Assembly: GCA_938084875.1 (NCBI GenBank)
Contig: CALKFX010000008.1
Location: 1 to 16,325, forward strand
Length of the DNA: 16,325 nt
From: an uncultured Flavobacteriales bacterium
GTDB taxonomy: Bacteria; Bacteroidota; Bacteroidia; Flavobacteriales_D; Parvicellaceae
Reading direction: 5' to 3'
The notes under the pieces: generated by a model
What the model was told of the DNA's origin: nothing
The model's input: the letters and a program-made list of their open reading frames with translations, nothing else
Databases searched by the model: none
Shown here: positions 6,568-14,759 of the stretch, piece after piece
How the letters are laid out: every line of letters begins with the position of its first letter
How positions within the stretch are numbered: position 1 is the stretch's first letter
Translations under genes and position numbers: made by a program

Positions 6568-8128
6568 GATTTATATTGTTAACTATATCGTAAGTTGGTA
6601 ATGGATACAAATCTCTATATTGTGGAACATCTGCACCATTTATTTCTCCGCCCTTAAAAGACCATAACAAGTCATTTCCTGTAAACATATTAAATCTAAT
6701 CAAATCCGTTCTTCTAGTACATTCCCAAAACAATTCTTTTCCTCTTTCTTCTAAAATATCGTCTAAGGAAACAGAACTTAAGTTAAAATTGGTATTTCCA
6801 TATGCTCGCTCTCTAACCATATTTATATAGCTTAAAGCAGTAGCTTGGTCTCCATTTCTAAGTGATGCCTCAGCAATCATAAGGTATACATCAGCTAATC
6901 TAAACATTGGAAAATCAGCATCTGCATGTTGTAATTGAGCATGGGAACCAGGATTTCCATTTTGATCAAGGTTACTAAACTTTCCAATTAAATATCCACT
7001 AGTGTCTGGAGAGTTTGTTAAAATATCAATTTCTAAAGTTTGGTTGCTATCTGCTTGAAACATCCAACGACTGTCCAATGAGGAATCTGTAAATGTATTG
7101 ACAAATGTAGGAGTAGTTCTAAGACCATTCCACCCATTATTCATTCCATAATCACTAGCGTCCATTAAGCTACCTATTGAAGCACAAATTAAGAAAGTTG
7201 TTCCTCCCCATGTTTGGGTATACTGGCCATCAAAAACTACTGGAAAAATAATTTCTGGAGATGTGTGATTATCTGCCATGAAAACATGAGCATATTGATC
7301 GTCTAAAGAAAAAGAACCATTGTCGATGATTTTTTGACTATAAGTAATACAATCTAGATTTTTCTCAGTTCCCGTATACACTTCAGCATTCAAAAACATT
7401 TTTGCTAAAAGCGCATGACAAGCAGACTGACTTGCTCTTCCGTAGGGCGCTAAAGAAGCAGTCATTAATATATTTTCAATCTCTTTAAGTTCGGATTCAA
7501 TCCAATTGAAAAGATCTGCTCTTTGAATTTGTTCAGGAAGAAATAATCCAATAGGAGAATTTTCATCAACAAAAGGAACATTTCCAAATAAATCCATTGC
7601 ATGGTAATAGCTTAAAGCTCTTAAGAATCTCGCTTCTGCCCTATACATTCTTAACTCTTCTTGTTCTTCATTAGAAAAACCTTTTTCTTCCATACTTTCA
7701 TCGGAAGTTTCTTTAATAAAGACATTTGCAATTGGAATTTGATAATAAATTCTTGAGTACATTGCTTTTACAAAAGAATTATCTGCACTCCACTCCAATT
7801 TACACATTTCAGGAATACCTACATCATTCCATCTACATAGGGCATTATCAGTTGGTAAATCTTGAAGATTCCATAAAACTCTAATGTACTGAGAAAAACC
7901 TTCATCAATACCAGCAATATCTGGATTTCCACTAGGACCATGTAATCCTGACAATGACATTCCAGCATATAATTTAGCCAAAACATTTACATAATTATCT
8001 GCATCCTTGTAAACATCTACTGATGAAAGACCAATAACAGGTTCTAAGTCTAATCTTTTAGAACAAGAAATTGATACCGTCAAGGATATTATAGTAAGGA
8101 AGTAAAAAGTATTTTTAAAAAAATTCAT
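6545..8128 (-). CDS. susD: SusD/RagB-like outer-membrane glycan-binding lipoprotein
   Basis: A surface lipoprotein that caps the SusC channel and delivers oligosaccharide to it. The ATG at 8128 gives 527 residues, starts 10 nt after the susC stop and yields a compact lipoprotein signal ending in SISC (Cys22). A longer reading from TTG at 8149 is possible but adds seven residues of no obvious use. SusD hallmarks are present: the TPR helices EARFLRALSYYHAMDLFGNV, the later FRLADVYLMIAEASLRNG stretch, the ILEERGKELFWECTRRTDLIRF block, and the characteristic C-terminal YPLPTYDIVNNINLVQNSGY. Length is normal. It sits directly after susC, as in essentially all polysaccharide utilisation loci. Glycan specificity is inferred from the flanking amylases, not from SusD itself. 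Confidence 0.95.
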   Translation of the reverse strand: MNFFKNTFYFLTIISLTVSISCSKRLDLEPVIGLSSVDVYKDADNYVNVLAKLYAGMSLSGLHGPSGNPDIAGIDEGFSQYIRVLWNLQDLPTDNALCRWNDVGIPEMCKLEWSADNSFVKAMYSRIYYQIPIANVFIKETSDESMEEKGFSNEEQEELRMYRAEARFLRALSYYHAMDLFGNVPFVDENSPIGLFLPEQIQRADLFNWIESELKEIENILMTASLAPYGRASQSACHALLAKMFLNAEVYTGTEKNLDCITYSQKIIDNGSFSLDDQYAHVFMADNHTSPEIIFPVVFDGQYTQTWGGTTFLICASIGSLMDASDYGMNNGWNGLRTTPTFVNTFTDSSLDSRWMFQADSNQTLEIDILTNSPDTSGYLIGKFSNLDQNGNPGSHAQLQHADADFPMFRLADVYLMIAEASLRNGDQATALSYINMVRERAYGNTNFNLSSVSLDDILEERGKELFWECTRRTDLIRFNMFTGNDLLWSFKGGEINGADVPQYRDLYPLPTYDIVNNINLVQNSGY

Positions 8129-8138
8129 AAAAGATGTA

Positions 8139-11114
8139 TTAAAAATCAAACGTTAAATTTAAAGAGAAAATTCTTGGTCTAGGATAAATTGTATTGTCAA
8201 TTCCGCCAACCACTTCTGGATCCATTCCAGAATAATTACTAAGCACAAAAACATTGTTAATAACAAGAGCTGCATTCATTCTAAACTTATCTGAAAGTTG
8301 ATTGCCAAAATTATATCCAAGGGTAAAATAATCCATTCTTAAAAAATCTGATTTTTCTAAATAATAGCTATTAACAGATTGTTCAAAGGATTTACCTAAA
8401 AATTCAGTCTCTAGAAAACTTGAATGTATATTACCTGTATTGAATGTAGAATTTCCAGATTGAAAATTTCCTGACTGAGCAGCTACGTTATTATATACAT
8501 ACCCACCGACTTCTGCTCTCATAGAAAACCCAGTGTACCATCTTTTATGTTCTAAATTCAGATTTAATCCGAAAAACCATTTAGGATTTGGATTACCAGA
8601 TCTAACTCTATCGTCAATATTAACTATACTATCGTTATTAAAATCTGTAAATTGATCTTCTATAGGATTTCCATCTGAATCATAATTTGCTTCATAAAGA
8701 AAGTAAGTGAAAGTAGAATAACCAACAGTATGAATTTGAGCTGTATTTCCAAAACCTCCTACATCTCCTACCTGTATTCCAATTGAAGATGTATCTGGAA
8801 CTGCAGTAAGTCCAGTTATTAAGTTTTTATTGTAAGTTCCGTTTAAACCCAAATCTAACTTAGTAGAATTGGAGTTTATTAACCCAAAATTTAAATTCAT
8901 TTCTACCCCTTCGTTAGTCATACTTCCAACATTGGTTAACAATTGGTTGGTAAAGTTAGTACCTGCAACTACAGGAACTGTAGCAAGTAAATCGGAAGTC
9001 TCTTTTTTGTAATAGTCAAAAGAACCACTAATTCGGTCATTTAAAATCCCAAAATCTAAACCTAAGTTGGTACTCGAGGTAGTTTCCCACTGAATACTAT
9101 AATCATATCCATCTGGTCTTAAAGTGGTAAAATACTGATTTCCAAACAAATATTGTGCAGTTACTGAACCTTGTTGATAATTTGCTATATATGGATAATC
9201 AGCATAAATATCTTGTTGACCAGTAACACCATATCCACCTCTCGCCTTCAAATAAGTCAATAGGTCTGAATTTTTCAAAAATGACTCTTCACTAATAATC
9301 CAAGCTGCTGAAAAAGAAGGAAAAACACCCCATCTTGATTCTGGACTAAATCTTGAAGAGCCATCTCTTCTCAATGTTGCCGTTATAACGTATTTGTCAT
9401 TAAAAGAATAAATAGATCTTCCATAAAAAGAAAGCAATGCGTTTTTGGTATCAGTTGGTATTCCTGGTGGATTTAAAGTATCACCAGCAATATTAAATTT
9501 GGCATATGCTGGTCTTAAAGTAGACCATTCCTGAAAAGAATAACCAGTAGTTATATCAATTCTGTGTTTTTTAGCTTTTTCAGAATTAGAATAATTTATA
9601 AACCCATCTATAAGCTGATTAGATTTATCCATTTTATATTCACTAAAATAACCTCCTTGCTGAAAGCTCGATGCTGCTTGAATTGGAATAGTAACGCTTC
9701 CATTCGAAGATGCAACATCAGTTCCAACATTAATTACTGCTTTAAGTTCAGGCATAAAATGTGCTTTATAGGTTAGCTTCGCATTTCCAATAAACCTACT
9801 TACATTACTAATATCATCTTTCTGCATAATCAATCCAAGAGGATTTCTTATAGCAAGAGGAATTGGGTTTCCTGCTTGTCCACCAGCAGCATACAAGAAT
9901 TCATAATAACCTCCATATGCTGTATCACCAGAATAAACTGGCAATGTAGGATCAAATCCATTGGCAGACCAAATGGCAGATTGATCAGCAAAAAAGTTAT
10001 CTGTTTGAACATATCTTGTATTTACATCTAATTTTAAATGGTTATCTAAAAAAGAAGGTGATAAATTCAATGCGGCAGAGTATCTATCTAGCTTATGTCT
10101 TTTAAGCAAACCTTCCTCATGTTTACTTCCAAAAGAAAATCTGTAAGGTAAATTTTTAATTCCTCCTGAGATAGACAAGTTATTTTCATTTATATAGGCA
10201 TTTCTGTATATCTGTTTTTGCCAATCTGTGGAAGAATCTCCCAATTCATCTATTTGATTTGCAGTTCCAAATTCATTTATTACTTCTCTATATTGGTCTG
10301 CTGATAATGGGGTTGCATATTTTGCAATTGTAGATAAAGAATTATTGGTAGTAAATTGTATATTAAGTTTGTCACCTATACCATTTCCTTTTTTAGTGGT
10401 GATTAAAATTACACCATTAGCTCCTCTAGAACCATAAATTGCGGTAGCAGAGGCATCTTTTAAAACTACAAAGGATGCAATATCATTAGGATTAATCAAG
10501 TTTAATGGGTTAGCAGCACCATCAATACCACCATTGTCTAATGGAACACCATCAATAACAATTAGAGGGTCGTTACTCGCATTAATAGAAGTTCCCCCTC
10601 TAATTCGTATTCTACTTCCCGAACCAGGGGCACCATTGTTAGAATTGATTTTTACTCCAGGAATTTTTCCCATAATTAATTGTTCTGGAGTAGTAACAGA
10701 ACCTTTATTAAAATCCTTATCATTTATTAATACTGCTGAACCTGTAATGTCTTTTGTTCTGGCTGTACCATAACCAATCACTACAGCTTCGTTTAATAAT
10801 AAAGCATCTTCTGTCATAGTAAAATCTTTTACAGTATTGGATTGAATAGTTATGGTTTCTGAAATAGTTTTAAACCCCACTATGGAAATAGTCAAATTGT
10901 AATTGCCTTTTTCGATATTTTCAATGGAGTATTGTCCATTGATATCAGAACTAGAACCCGAGGAAGATTCTTTTAGAAAAACAGATGCACCAATTACAGG
11001 ATCTCCACTATTATCAATTATTTTTCCACTTAAAGAGTATTGAGAATAAAAATTTCCCGAAATAAAAACTCCTGCCAATAATATTAATTTATTAATATGT
11101 TTTAAATACATCAT
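8139..11114 (-). CDS. susC: SusC-like TonB-dependent outer-membrane oligosaccharide transporter
   Basis: A 991-residue TonB-dependent transporter for energised import of glycan oligosaccharides. Signal peptide is about 1-25 (KLILLAGVFISG, cleavage near FYSQ). A carboxypeptidase-D-like regulatory domain, the SusC hallmark, spans about 27-113 (LSGKIIDNSGDPVIGASV). The linker NEAVVIGYGTARTKDITGS follows, then the plug (about 120-245) with PGVKI, IRIRGG, DPLIVIDGVP and LKDASATAIYGSRGANGVI. The remainder is the 22-strand barrel, ending in Phe (SLNLTFDF), as barrel proteins require for insertion. Two adjacent ATGs (11114 and 11111) could serve as start; no Shine-Dalgarno is evident, as is normal in this phylum. 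It is the first gene of the leftward operon, behind a TAnnTTTG element and a palindromic operator candidate. Confidence 0.96.
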   Translation of the reverse strand: MMYLKHINKLILLAGVFISGNFYSQYSLSGKIIDNSGDPVIGASVFLKESSSGSSSDINGQYSIENIEKGNYNLTISIVGFKTISETITIQSNTVKDFTMTEDALLLNEAVVIGYGTARTKDITGSAVLINDKDFNKGSVTTPEQLIMGKIPGVKINSNNGAPGSGSRIRIRGGTSINASNDPLIVIDGVPLDNGGIDGAANPLNLINPNDIASFVVLKDASATAIYGSRGANGVILITTKKGNGIGDKLNIQFTTNNSLSTIAKYATPLSADQYREVINEFGTANQIDELGDSSTDWQKQIYRNAYINENNLSISGGIKNLPYRFSFGSKHEEGLLKRHKLDRYSAALNLSPSFLDNHLKLDVNTRYVQTDNFFADQSAIWSANGFDPTLPVYSGDTAYGGYYEFLYAAGGQAGNPIPLAIRNPLGLIMQKDDISNVSRFIGNAKLTYKAHFMPELKAVINVGTDVASSNGSVTIPIQAASSFQQGGYFSEYKMDKSNQLIDGFINYSNSEKAKKHRIDITTGYSFQEWSTLRPAYAKFNIAGDTLNPPGIPTDTKNALLSFYGRSIYSFNDKYVITATLRRDGSSRFSPESRWGVFPSFSAAWIISEESFLKNSDLLTYLKARGGYGVTGQQDIYADYPYIANYQQGSVTAQYLFGNQYFTTLRPDGYDYSIQWETTSSTNLGLDFGILNDRISGSFDYYKKETSDLLATVPVVAGTNFTNQLLTNVGSMTNEGVEMNLNFGLINSNSTKLDLGLNGTYNKNLITGLTAVPDTSSIGIQVGDVGGFGNTAQIHTVGYSTFTYFLYEANYDSDGNPIEDQFTDFNNDSIVNIDDRVRSGNPNPKWFFGLNLNLEHKRWYTGFSMRAEVGGYVYNNVAAQSGNFQSGNSTFNTGNIHSSFLETEFLGKSFEQSVNSYYLEKSDFLRMDYFTLGYNFGNQLSDKFRMNAALVINNVFVLSNYSGMDPEVVGGIDNTIYPRPRIFSLNLTFDF

Positions 11115-11142
11115 AAATATGTTAGGTTAATTTACTTATTAT

Positions 11143-11150
11143 CAAATTTA
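11143..11150 (-). promoter_or_regulatory. Bacteroidetes-type -7 promoter element for the susC operon
   Basis: On the minus strand, TAAATTTG matches the Bacteroidetes primary sigma -7 consensus TAnnTTTG exactly. It would start transcription near 11138-11140, leaving a leader of about 25 nt before the susC ATG. No TTTG/TTG -33 element is visible at the expected distance; that position is taken by the 21-bp palindrome, hinting at a promoter that depends on or is blocked by a regulator. Confidence 0.6.
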
Positions 11151-11158
11151 AAATTTTT

Positions 11159-11179
11159 TTAACGTCATAATAACGTTAA
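11159..11179. promoter_or_regulatory. 21-bp near-perfect palindrome, candidate shared operator of the divergent glucan operons
   Basis: The arms TTAACGT (11159-11165) and ACGTTAA (11173-11179) are exact reverse complements. Inside them, AT (11167-11168) also pairs with AT (11170-11171), so 9 of 10 symmetric pairs match around the centre at 11169. It lies in the 109-bp gap between divergent susC and the small T9SS gene, at about -30 of both predicted start points. The odd-length dyad with a CG step in each arm suits a dimeric helix-turn-helix regulator; LacI-type maltose regulators are common in flavobacterial maltodextrin loci, but the regulator is not in the window (inference). Confidence 0.65.
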
Positions 11180-11192
11180 GTATATTTTTTTT

Positions 11193-11200
11193 TATATTTA
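11193..11200 (+). promoter_or_regulatory. Tentative -7 element for the rightward transcript
   Basis: TATATTTA differs from TAnnTTTG at the last base only. It would place the start near 11203, with a leader of about 20 nt before the ATG at 11224. The palindrome centre would be about -34. A nine-T run (11185-11193) lies in the spacer. In AT-rich DNA such near-matches are frequent, so confidence is low. Confidence 0.35.
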
Positions 11201-11223
11201 GACTAAATATTAAAATATAAATT

Positions 11224-11949
11224 ATGAAAAAAATATACCTTTCTCTTTTTACTTTTTGCAGTTTATCTATTGGCGTAACAGCACAAAATAATGCTGCAAT
11301 CAGTGCTTGCTTAAGTGGTTCTGATGTCAGCATCTCTTTTGACAACGCATTAAACTGTGCAGCTGCTCCTGGGAGCTTATCTGGAATGGCAACTATTGGT
11401 TTTCACTCTGGTGCAGACTCTTGGTCTACAGTTATTGCTTGGGATGATGCTACGGCTTTGCAAGCAACCAACGACGGATCTGATGTTTACACTTTAACTA
11501 TGGACCCTGCTACTTATTATGGTGTTGCTGCTTCAACAGTTCACTTTGTATATAATATGGGACCAACTGATCCTGCTGGACCTTGGGCTAGTGAAGGAAA
11601 AGATGACGACGGAGCTGGTGGTTGTGCAGACTTTATGGTAGATGTAGCATCACTAACTCCATGTTCAGCAACTGGATTTAATGAAGTTACTCTAAACGAT
11701 GTGATTAATGTTGCACCAAACCCTGCAAATGAAATGACAAATTTCAATATTATTTTAAGAAATAATAAAGAAGTTAGCATTCAAATATTTGACATTACTG
11801 GAAAAATGGTGGACAATATAAATAGAGCTAATTACTCTAAAGGAGTACATTCTATTTCTTACAACACTACCAATCTTACAAATGGTATTTACATTTACCA
11901 AGTAATTACTGGAAAAGAAATAAATTCAGGAAAACTAATTGTAAAATAG
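11224..11949 (+). CDS. Small T9SS-sorted secreted protein with a single domain resembling the N-terminal module of the neighbouring amylase
   Basis: A 241-residue secreted protein with three parts. The signal peptide is 1-20 (MKKIYLSLFT..., cleavage at VTA-Q). A domain of about 125 residues (22-147) has four cysteines (29, 45, 134, 147). The T9SS type A sorting domain is 158-241 (VAPNPANEMTNF, LTNGIYIYQVITG). The middle domain follows the pattern of residues 22-140 in the adjacent large amylase: a VSISFD / VTIHYD strand, a W-x-x-V strand, then TYYGVAASTVHFVYN against QYYGFPNGTNVAKLAFVFRN, then a G-K stretch. That module type occurs at the start of Bacteroidetes starch enzymes, so glycan binding is a reasonable guess, not shown. 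No catalytic motif is visible. Codon use is richer in G/C than the neighbours, as in highly expressed genes. It is first in the rightward transcript and is followed by a strong terminator. No SusE/SusF gene exists here; this protein could fill that role (inference). Confidence 0.8.
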   Translation: MKKIYLSLFTFCSLSIGVTAQNNAAISACLSGSDVSISFDNALNCAAAPGSLSGMATIGFHSGADSWSTVIAWDDATALQATNDGSDVYTLTMDPATYYGVAASTVHFVYNMGPTDPAGPWASEGKDDDGAGGCADFMVDVASLTPCSATGFNEVTLNDVINVAPNPANEMTNFNIILRNNKEVSIQIFDITGKMVDNINRANYSKGVHSISYNTTNLTNGIYIYQVITGKEINSGKLIVK

Positions 11950-11969
11950 TCTAGTTTTTATTTTAAATT

Positions 11970-11993
11970 AAAGCTCCTTCGGGAGCTTTTTTT
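11970..11993 (+). terminator. Strong rho-independent terminator with UUCG tetraloop
   Basis: AAAGCTCC (11970-11977) pairs perfectly with GGAGCTTT (11982-11989) across a TTCG loop closed by C-G, the unusually stable cUUCGg tetraloop, and the T-run continues to 11993. It begins 20 nt after the stop of the small T9SS gene and ends 12 nt before the ATG of the large amylase gene, so it stands between two same-strand genes. The whole 56-bp gap holds no convincing promoter. Confidence 0.93.
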
Positions 11994-12005
11994 ATATCTT
12001 GAAAT

Positions 12006-14759
12006 ATGGTAAAAAAAATCACATATATTTTCATCTTTTTATTAGTTTATCAACTTGGAACAACTCAAATTATTCAAATTAGTCCAGCATTTCCTACAGT
12101 GAATGATGTGGTGACTATTCATTATGATGCTTCCAAGGGAAATGGCGGATTAGTTGGAGTAACACCAGTTTATACCCATACCGGAATAGTTACTCAAAGT
12201 GGACTTCCAAGTAGCTGGTCTTATGTCCAAGGTAATTGGGGTCAAACAGACACAAATGTTTTGATGACTGACTTGGGAAATAACATACATGAGATTGTTA
12301 TTGATATAGACCAATATTATGGATTTCCAAACGGAACCAATGTTGCTAAATTAGCATTTGTATTTCGAAACTTTGATGGATCTTTAGAAGGAAAAACTAC
12401 TACTATGGGCGATATATTCTACCCTGTTTACCCAATTAATGGAGGTTTTCAAGCTGCTATTTTCAATCCATATTCCGACTTATTAGTTAATATAAACGAT
12501 ACTATTTCCATAAGCGCACAATCAAATTCAAATGCTACTCTTCAACTATTTGACAATGGAGTTCTACTAGCAGATACTACGAACACAACTGTGATAGAAA
12601 ATGATATAATTATAAACTCTTCTGGCGATCATCAAATTATATTGGTGGCTGATGATGGAAGTACCATTTTAAGAGATACTGTTAATTATGTAGTTATTCC
12701 AGCACTAAATTTAGTAGATCCACCAAATGGATTAGTAGATGGAATTAACTATATAAACGACTCAACTGTTACTTTAAAATTTTATGCACCAGAAAAAACA
12801 ACAGTTAATTTAATAGGTGATCATAATAACTGGATGGTAAATTCTTCTTCCTTTATGTCTTTATCTACGGACAGTAGTTATTGGTGGAAGACTATCTCAG
12901 GATTAAATCCTGGTGGAAAATATACTTATCAATATTTAGTGGATGGAGTTATTAAAATTGCAGATCCACTTAGTCCATTGATTTTAGATCCAAACAACGA
13001 TGCAAATATTGGAAGTTTTAATTATCCCAATCCAGTTCCCTACCCATCGAATTACACCAACGGCTTTGTAACTGTTATGGAACCCGGGAAAACTGCTTAC
13101 AACTGGACAAATAACAACTTTACGCCACCAGACAATAAAGATTTGATAATATACGAGCTATTAGTTAGAGATTTTGTTTCCACTCATAGTTATCAAACTC
13201 TTATAGATACTTTAGATTATTTGGCCGTACTAGGTGTTAATGCAATTGAATTAATGCCACCAGGAGAATTTGAAAATAACGAGAGTTGGGGATATAATCC
13301 AAGTTTTCATATGGCATTGGATAAATACTACGGAACACCTGAGCATTTCAAGGCATTTATAGACTCTTGTCATGGAAGAGGAATTGCTGTTATAAATGAT
13401 ATTGTATTTAACCAAGCTTTTGGACAAAGTCCTATGGTTAATTTATATTGGGACGGATTGAACAATCGACCTGCTGCTAACAATCCTTGGTTTAATGAAG
13501 TTTGTCCACATCCTCCTTATTGTTGGGGATACGATTTTGACCATTCATCAGAAGCAACTAAAAAATTCATGGACAGAGTAAATCATTATTGGCTAGATGA
13601 ATACCATATAGATGGATTTAGATTTGATTTCACCAAAGGGTTTAGTAATAATTCTAATAATTACGATAATGATAGAATTAATCTACTTAAAAGAATGGCA
13701 GATACCATATGGTCAAAACATCCAAATGCATATGTAATTTTAGAGCATTGGGCAGATAATAATGAAGAAAAGATATTAGCCAACTATGGCATGATGCTGT
13801 GGGGAAATGTCACCCATGGCTATCAAGAATCAGCAATGGGATATCCTTCAAATTCCAATCTTTCTTGGGGAGTTTATAAATATAGATTGTGGAACGAACC
13901 CCACTTAATATCCTACATGGAAAGTCATGATGAGGAAAGAATAATGTATAAAAATATTACTTATGGAAATACAACAGGACAACAAAATGCCAAGAACTTA
14001 CTTAACGGACTTAAAAGAACTGAGGGTTTGGCAGCTTTAATGCTTACTACACCTGGCCCTAAAATGATTTGGCAATTTGGAGAGCTTGGTTATGATATTT
14101 CTATTGATTTTCCATGTAGGGTATGCAATAAACCTATACTATGGAACTATTTTACAGAAAATAGTCGAAAACGGCTATATGATGTATATAAAGCATCTAT
14201 AGAACTCAGAAAATCACATCCTGTTTTTACTGGTGATGACTTTTCTTACAGTTTAAATAGTGAAGTAAAATCTTTAAAATTAAATGACCCTAACATGAAC
14301 GCAGTTGTAGTTGTAAATATTGATGTTAATCCTCAAGACAAGACAATAGATTTTCAACATAACGGTTGGTGGTATGAATATTTTAGCGGGGATAGTATTC
14401 AAATAAATGGGACTTCCATAATCTCGTTAGATCCTGGTGAATACAAGGTTTATACAGATTTGAAACTTGATAAACCTGAAATATTAAATACTTTAGGATT
14501 GAATGACTACGAAGTAGCCATTTGGGATGTGAATATTTACCCAAATCCAACTAGAGATTTTCTAAATATTACAGTAAATGGTAGTAAGTCTAAAGACATA
14601 AAATATACTATAATGAATACTCTTGGTAAAATTATATATCAACAATCTGGGACATTCAAGCGGCACCAAATAAATATTGAAAACTTATCTAATGGAAACT
14701 ACTTTCTTATTCTAGAACAAGACAATTACTTAACAAGTAAAGAATTTGTTAAATTTTAG
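12006..14759 (+). CDS. Multidomain secreted GH13 (alpha-amylase family) enzyme with T9SS sorting domain
   Basis: A 917-residue extracellular protein. Signal peptide is about 1-20. Residues 22-142 form a beta module seen at the start of Bacteroidetes starch enzymes (SPAFPTVNDVVTIHYDA, QYYGFPNGTNVAKLAFVFRN). An Ig-like linker domain follows (about 148-232), then a CBM48/E-set domain (about 238-345; VNLIGDHNNWM, KYTYQYLVDG). The GH13 barrel (about 378-735) has region I DIVFNQ (465-470), II GFRFDFTKGF with nucleophile Asp541, III VILEHW with Glu580 and IV ESHDEER with Asp642. Region I carries Gln470 where GH13 normally has His. Cys500/506 and Cys704/707 may form disulfides. A C-terminal beta domain (about 738-818) precedes the T9SS type A domain (842-917; IYPNPTRDFLNI). 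ATG at 12006 is the start. Linkage specificity (alpha-1,4 or alpha-1,6) cannot be assigned. It lies just after a strong terminator, so it may depend on readthrough. Confidence 0.9.
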   Translation: MVKKITYIFIFLLVYQLGTTQIIQISPAFPTVNDVVTIHYDASKGNGGLVGVTPVYTHTGIVTQSGLPSSWSYVQGNWGQTDTNVLMTDLGNNIHEIVIDIDQYYGFPNGTNVAKLAFVFRNFDGSLEGKTTTMGDIFYPVYPINGGFQAAIFNPYSDLLVNINDTISISAQSNSNATLQLFDNGVLLADTTNTTVIENDIIINSSGDHQIILVADDGSTILRDTVNYVVIPALNLVDPPNGLVDGINYINDSTVTLKFYAPEKTTVNLIGDHNNWMVNSSSFMSLSTDSSYWWKTISGLNPGGKYTYQYLVDGVIKIADPLSPLILDPNNDANIGSFNYPNPVPYPSNYTNGFVTVMEPGKTAYNWTNNNFTPPDNKDLIIYELLVRDFVSTHSYQTLIDTLDYLAVLGVNAIELMPPGEFENNESWGYNPSFHMALDKYYGTPEHFKAFIDSCHGRGIAVINDIVFNQAFGQSPMVNLYWDGLNNRPAANNPWFNEVCPHPPYCWGYDFDHSSEATKKFMDRVNHYWLDEYHIDGFRFDFTKGFSNNSNNYDNDRINLLKRMADTIWSKHPNAYVILEHWADNNEEKILANYGMMLWGNVTHGYQESAMGYPSNSNLSWGVYKYRLWNEPHLISYMESHDEERIMYKNITYGNTTGQQNAKNLLNGLKRTEGLAALMLTTPGPKMIWQFGELGYDISIDFPCRVCNKPILWNYFTENSRKRLYDVYKASIELRKSHPVFTGDDFSYSLNSEVKSLKLNDPNMNAVVVVNIDVNPQDKTIDFQHNGWWYEYFSGDSIQINGTSIISLDPGEYKVYTDLKLDKPEILNTLGLNDYEVAIWDVNIYPNPTRDFLNITVNGSKSKDIKYTIMNTLGKIIYQQSGTFKRHQINIENLSNGNYFLILEQDNYLTSKEFVKF

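Noticed and set aside
8129..8149. Upstream TTG start for SusD
   Set aside because: The ATG at 8128 gives a standard lipoprotein signal and sits 10 nt after the susC stop; the TTG adds seven residues and needs overlap with susC for no visible benefit.
11148..11345. 65-residue minus-strand open frame over the divergent control region
   Set aside because: It overlaps the start of the small T9SS gene and the palindrome; its residues are the reverse reading of a good signal peptide and promoter, and it has no start context or family features.
11541..11780. 79-residue minus-strand open frame inside the small T9SS gene
   Set aside because: Antisense to a well-supported secreted protein with no domain features.
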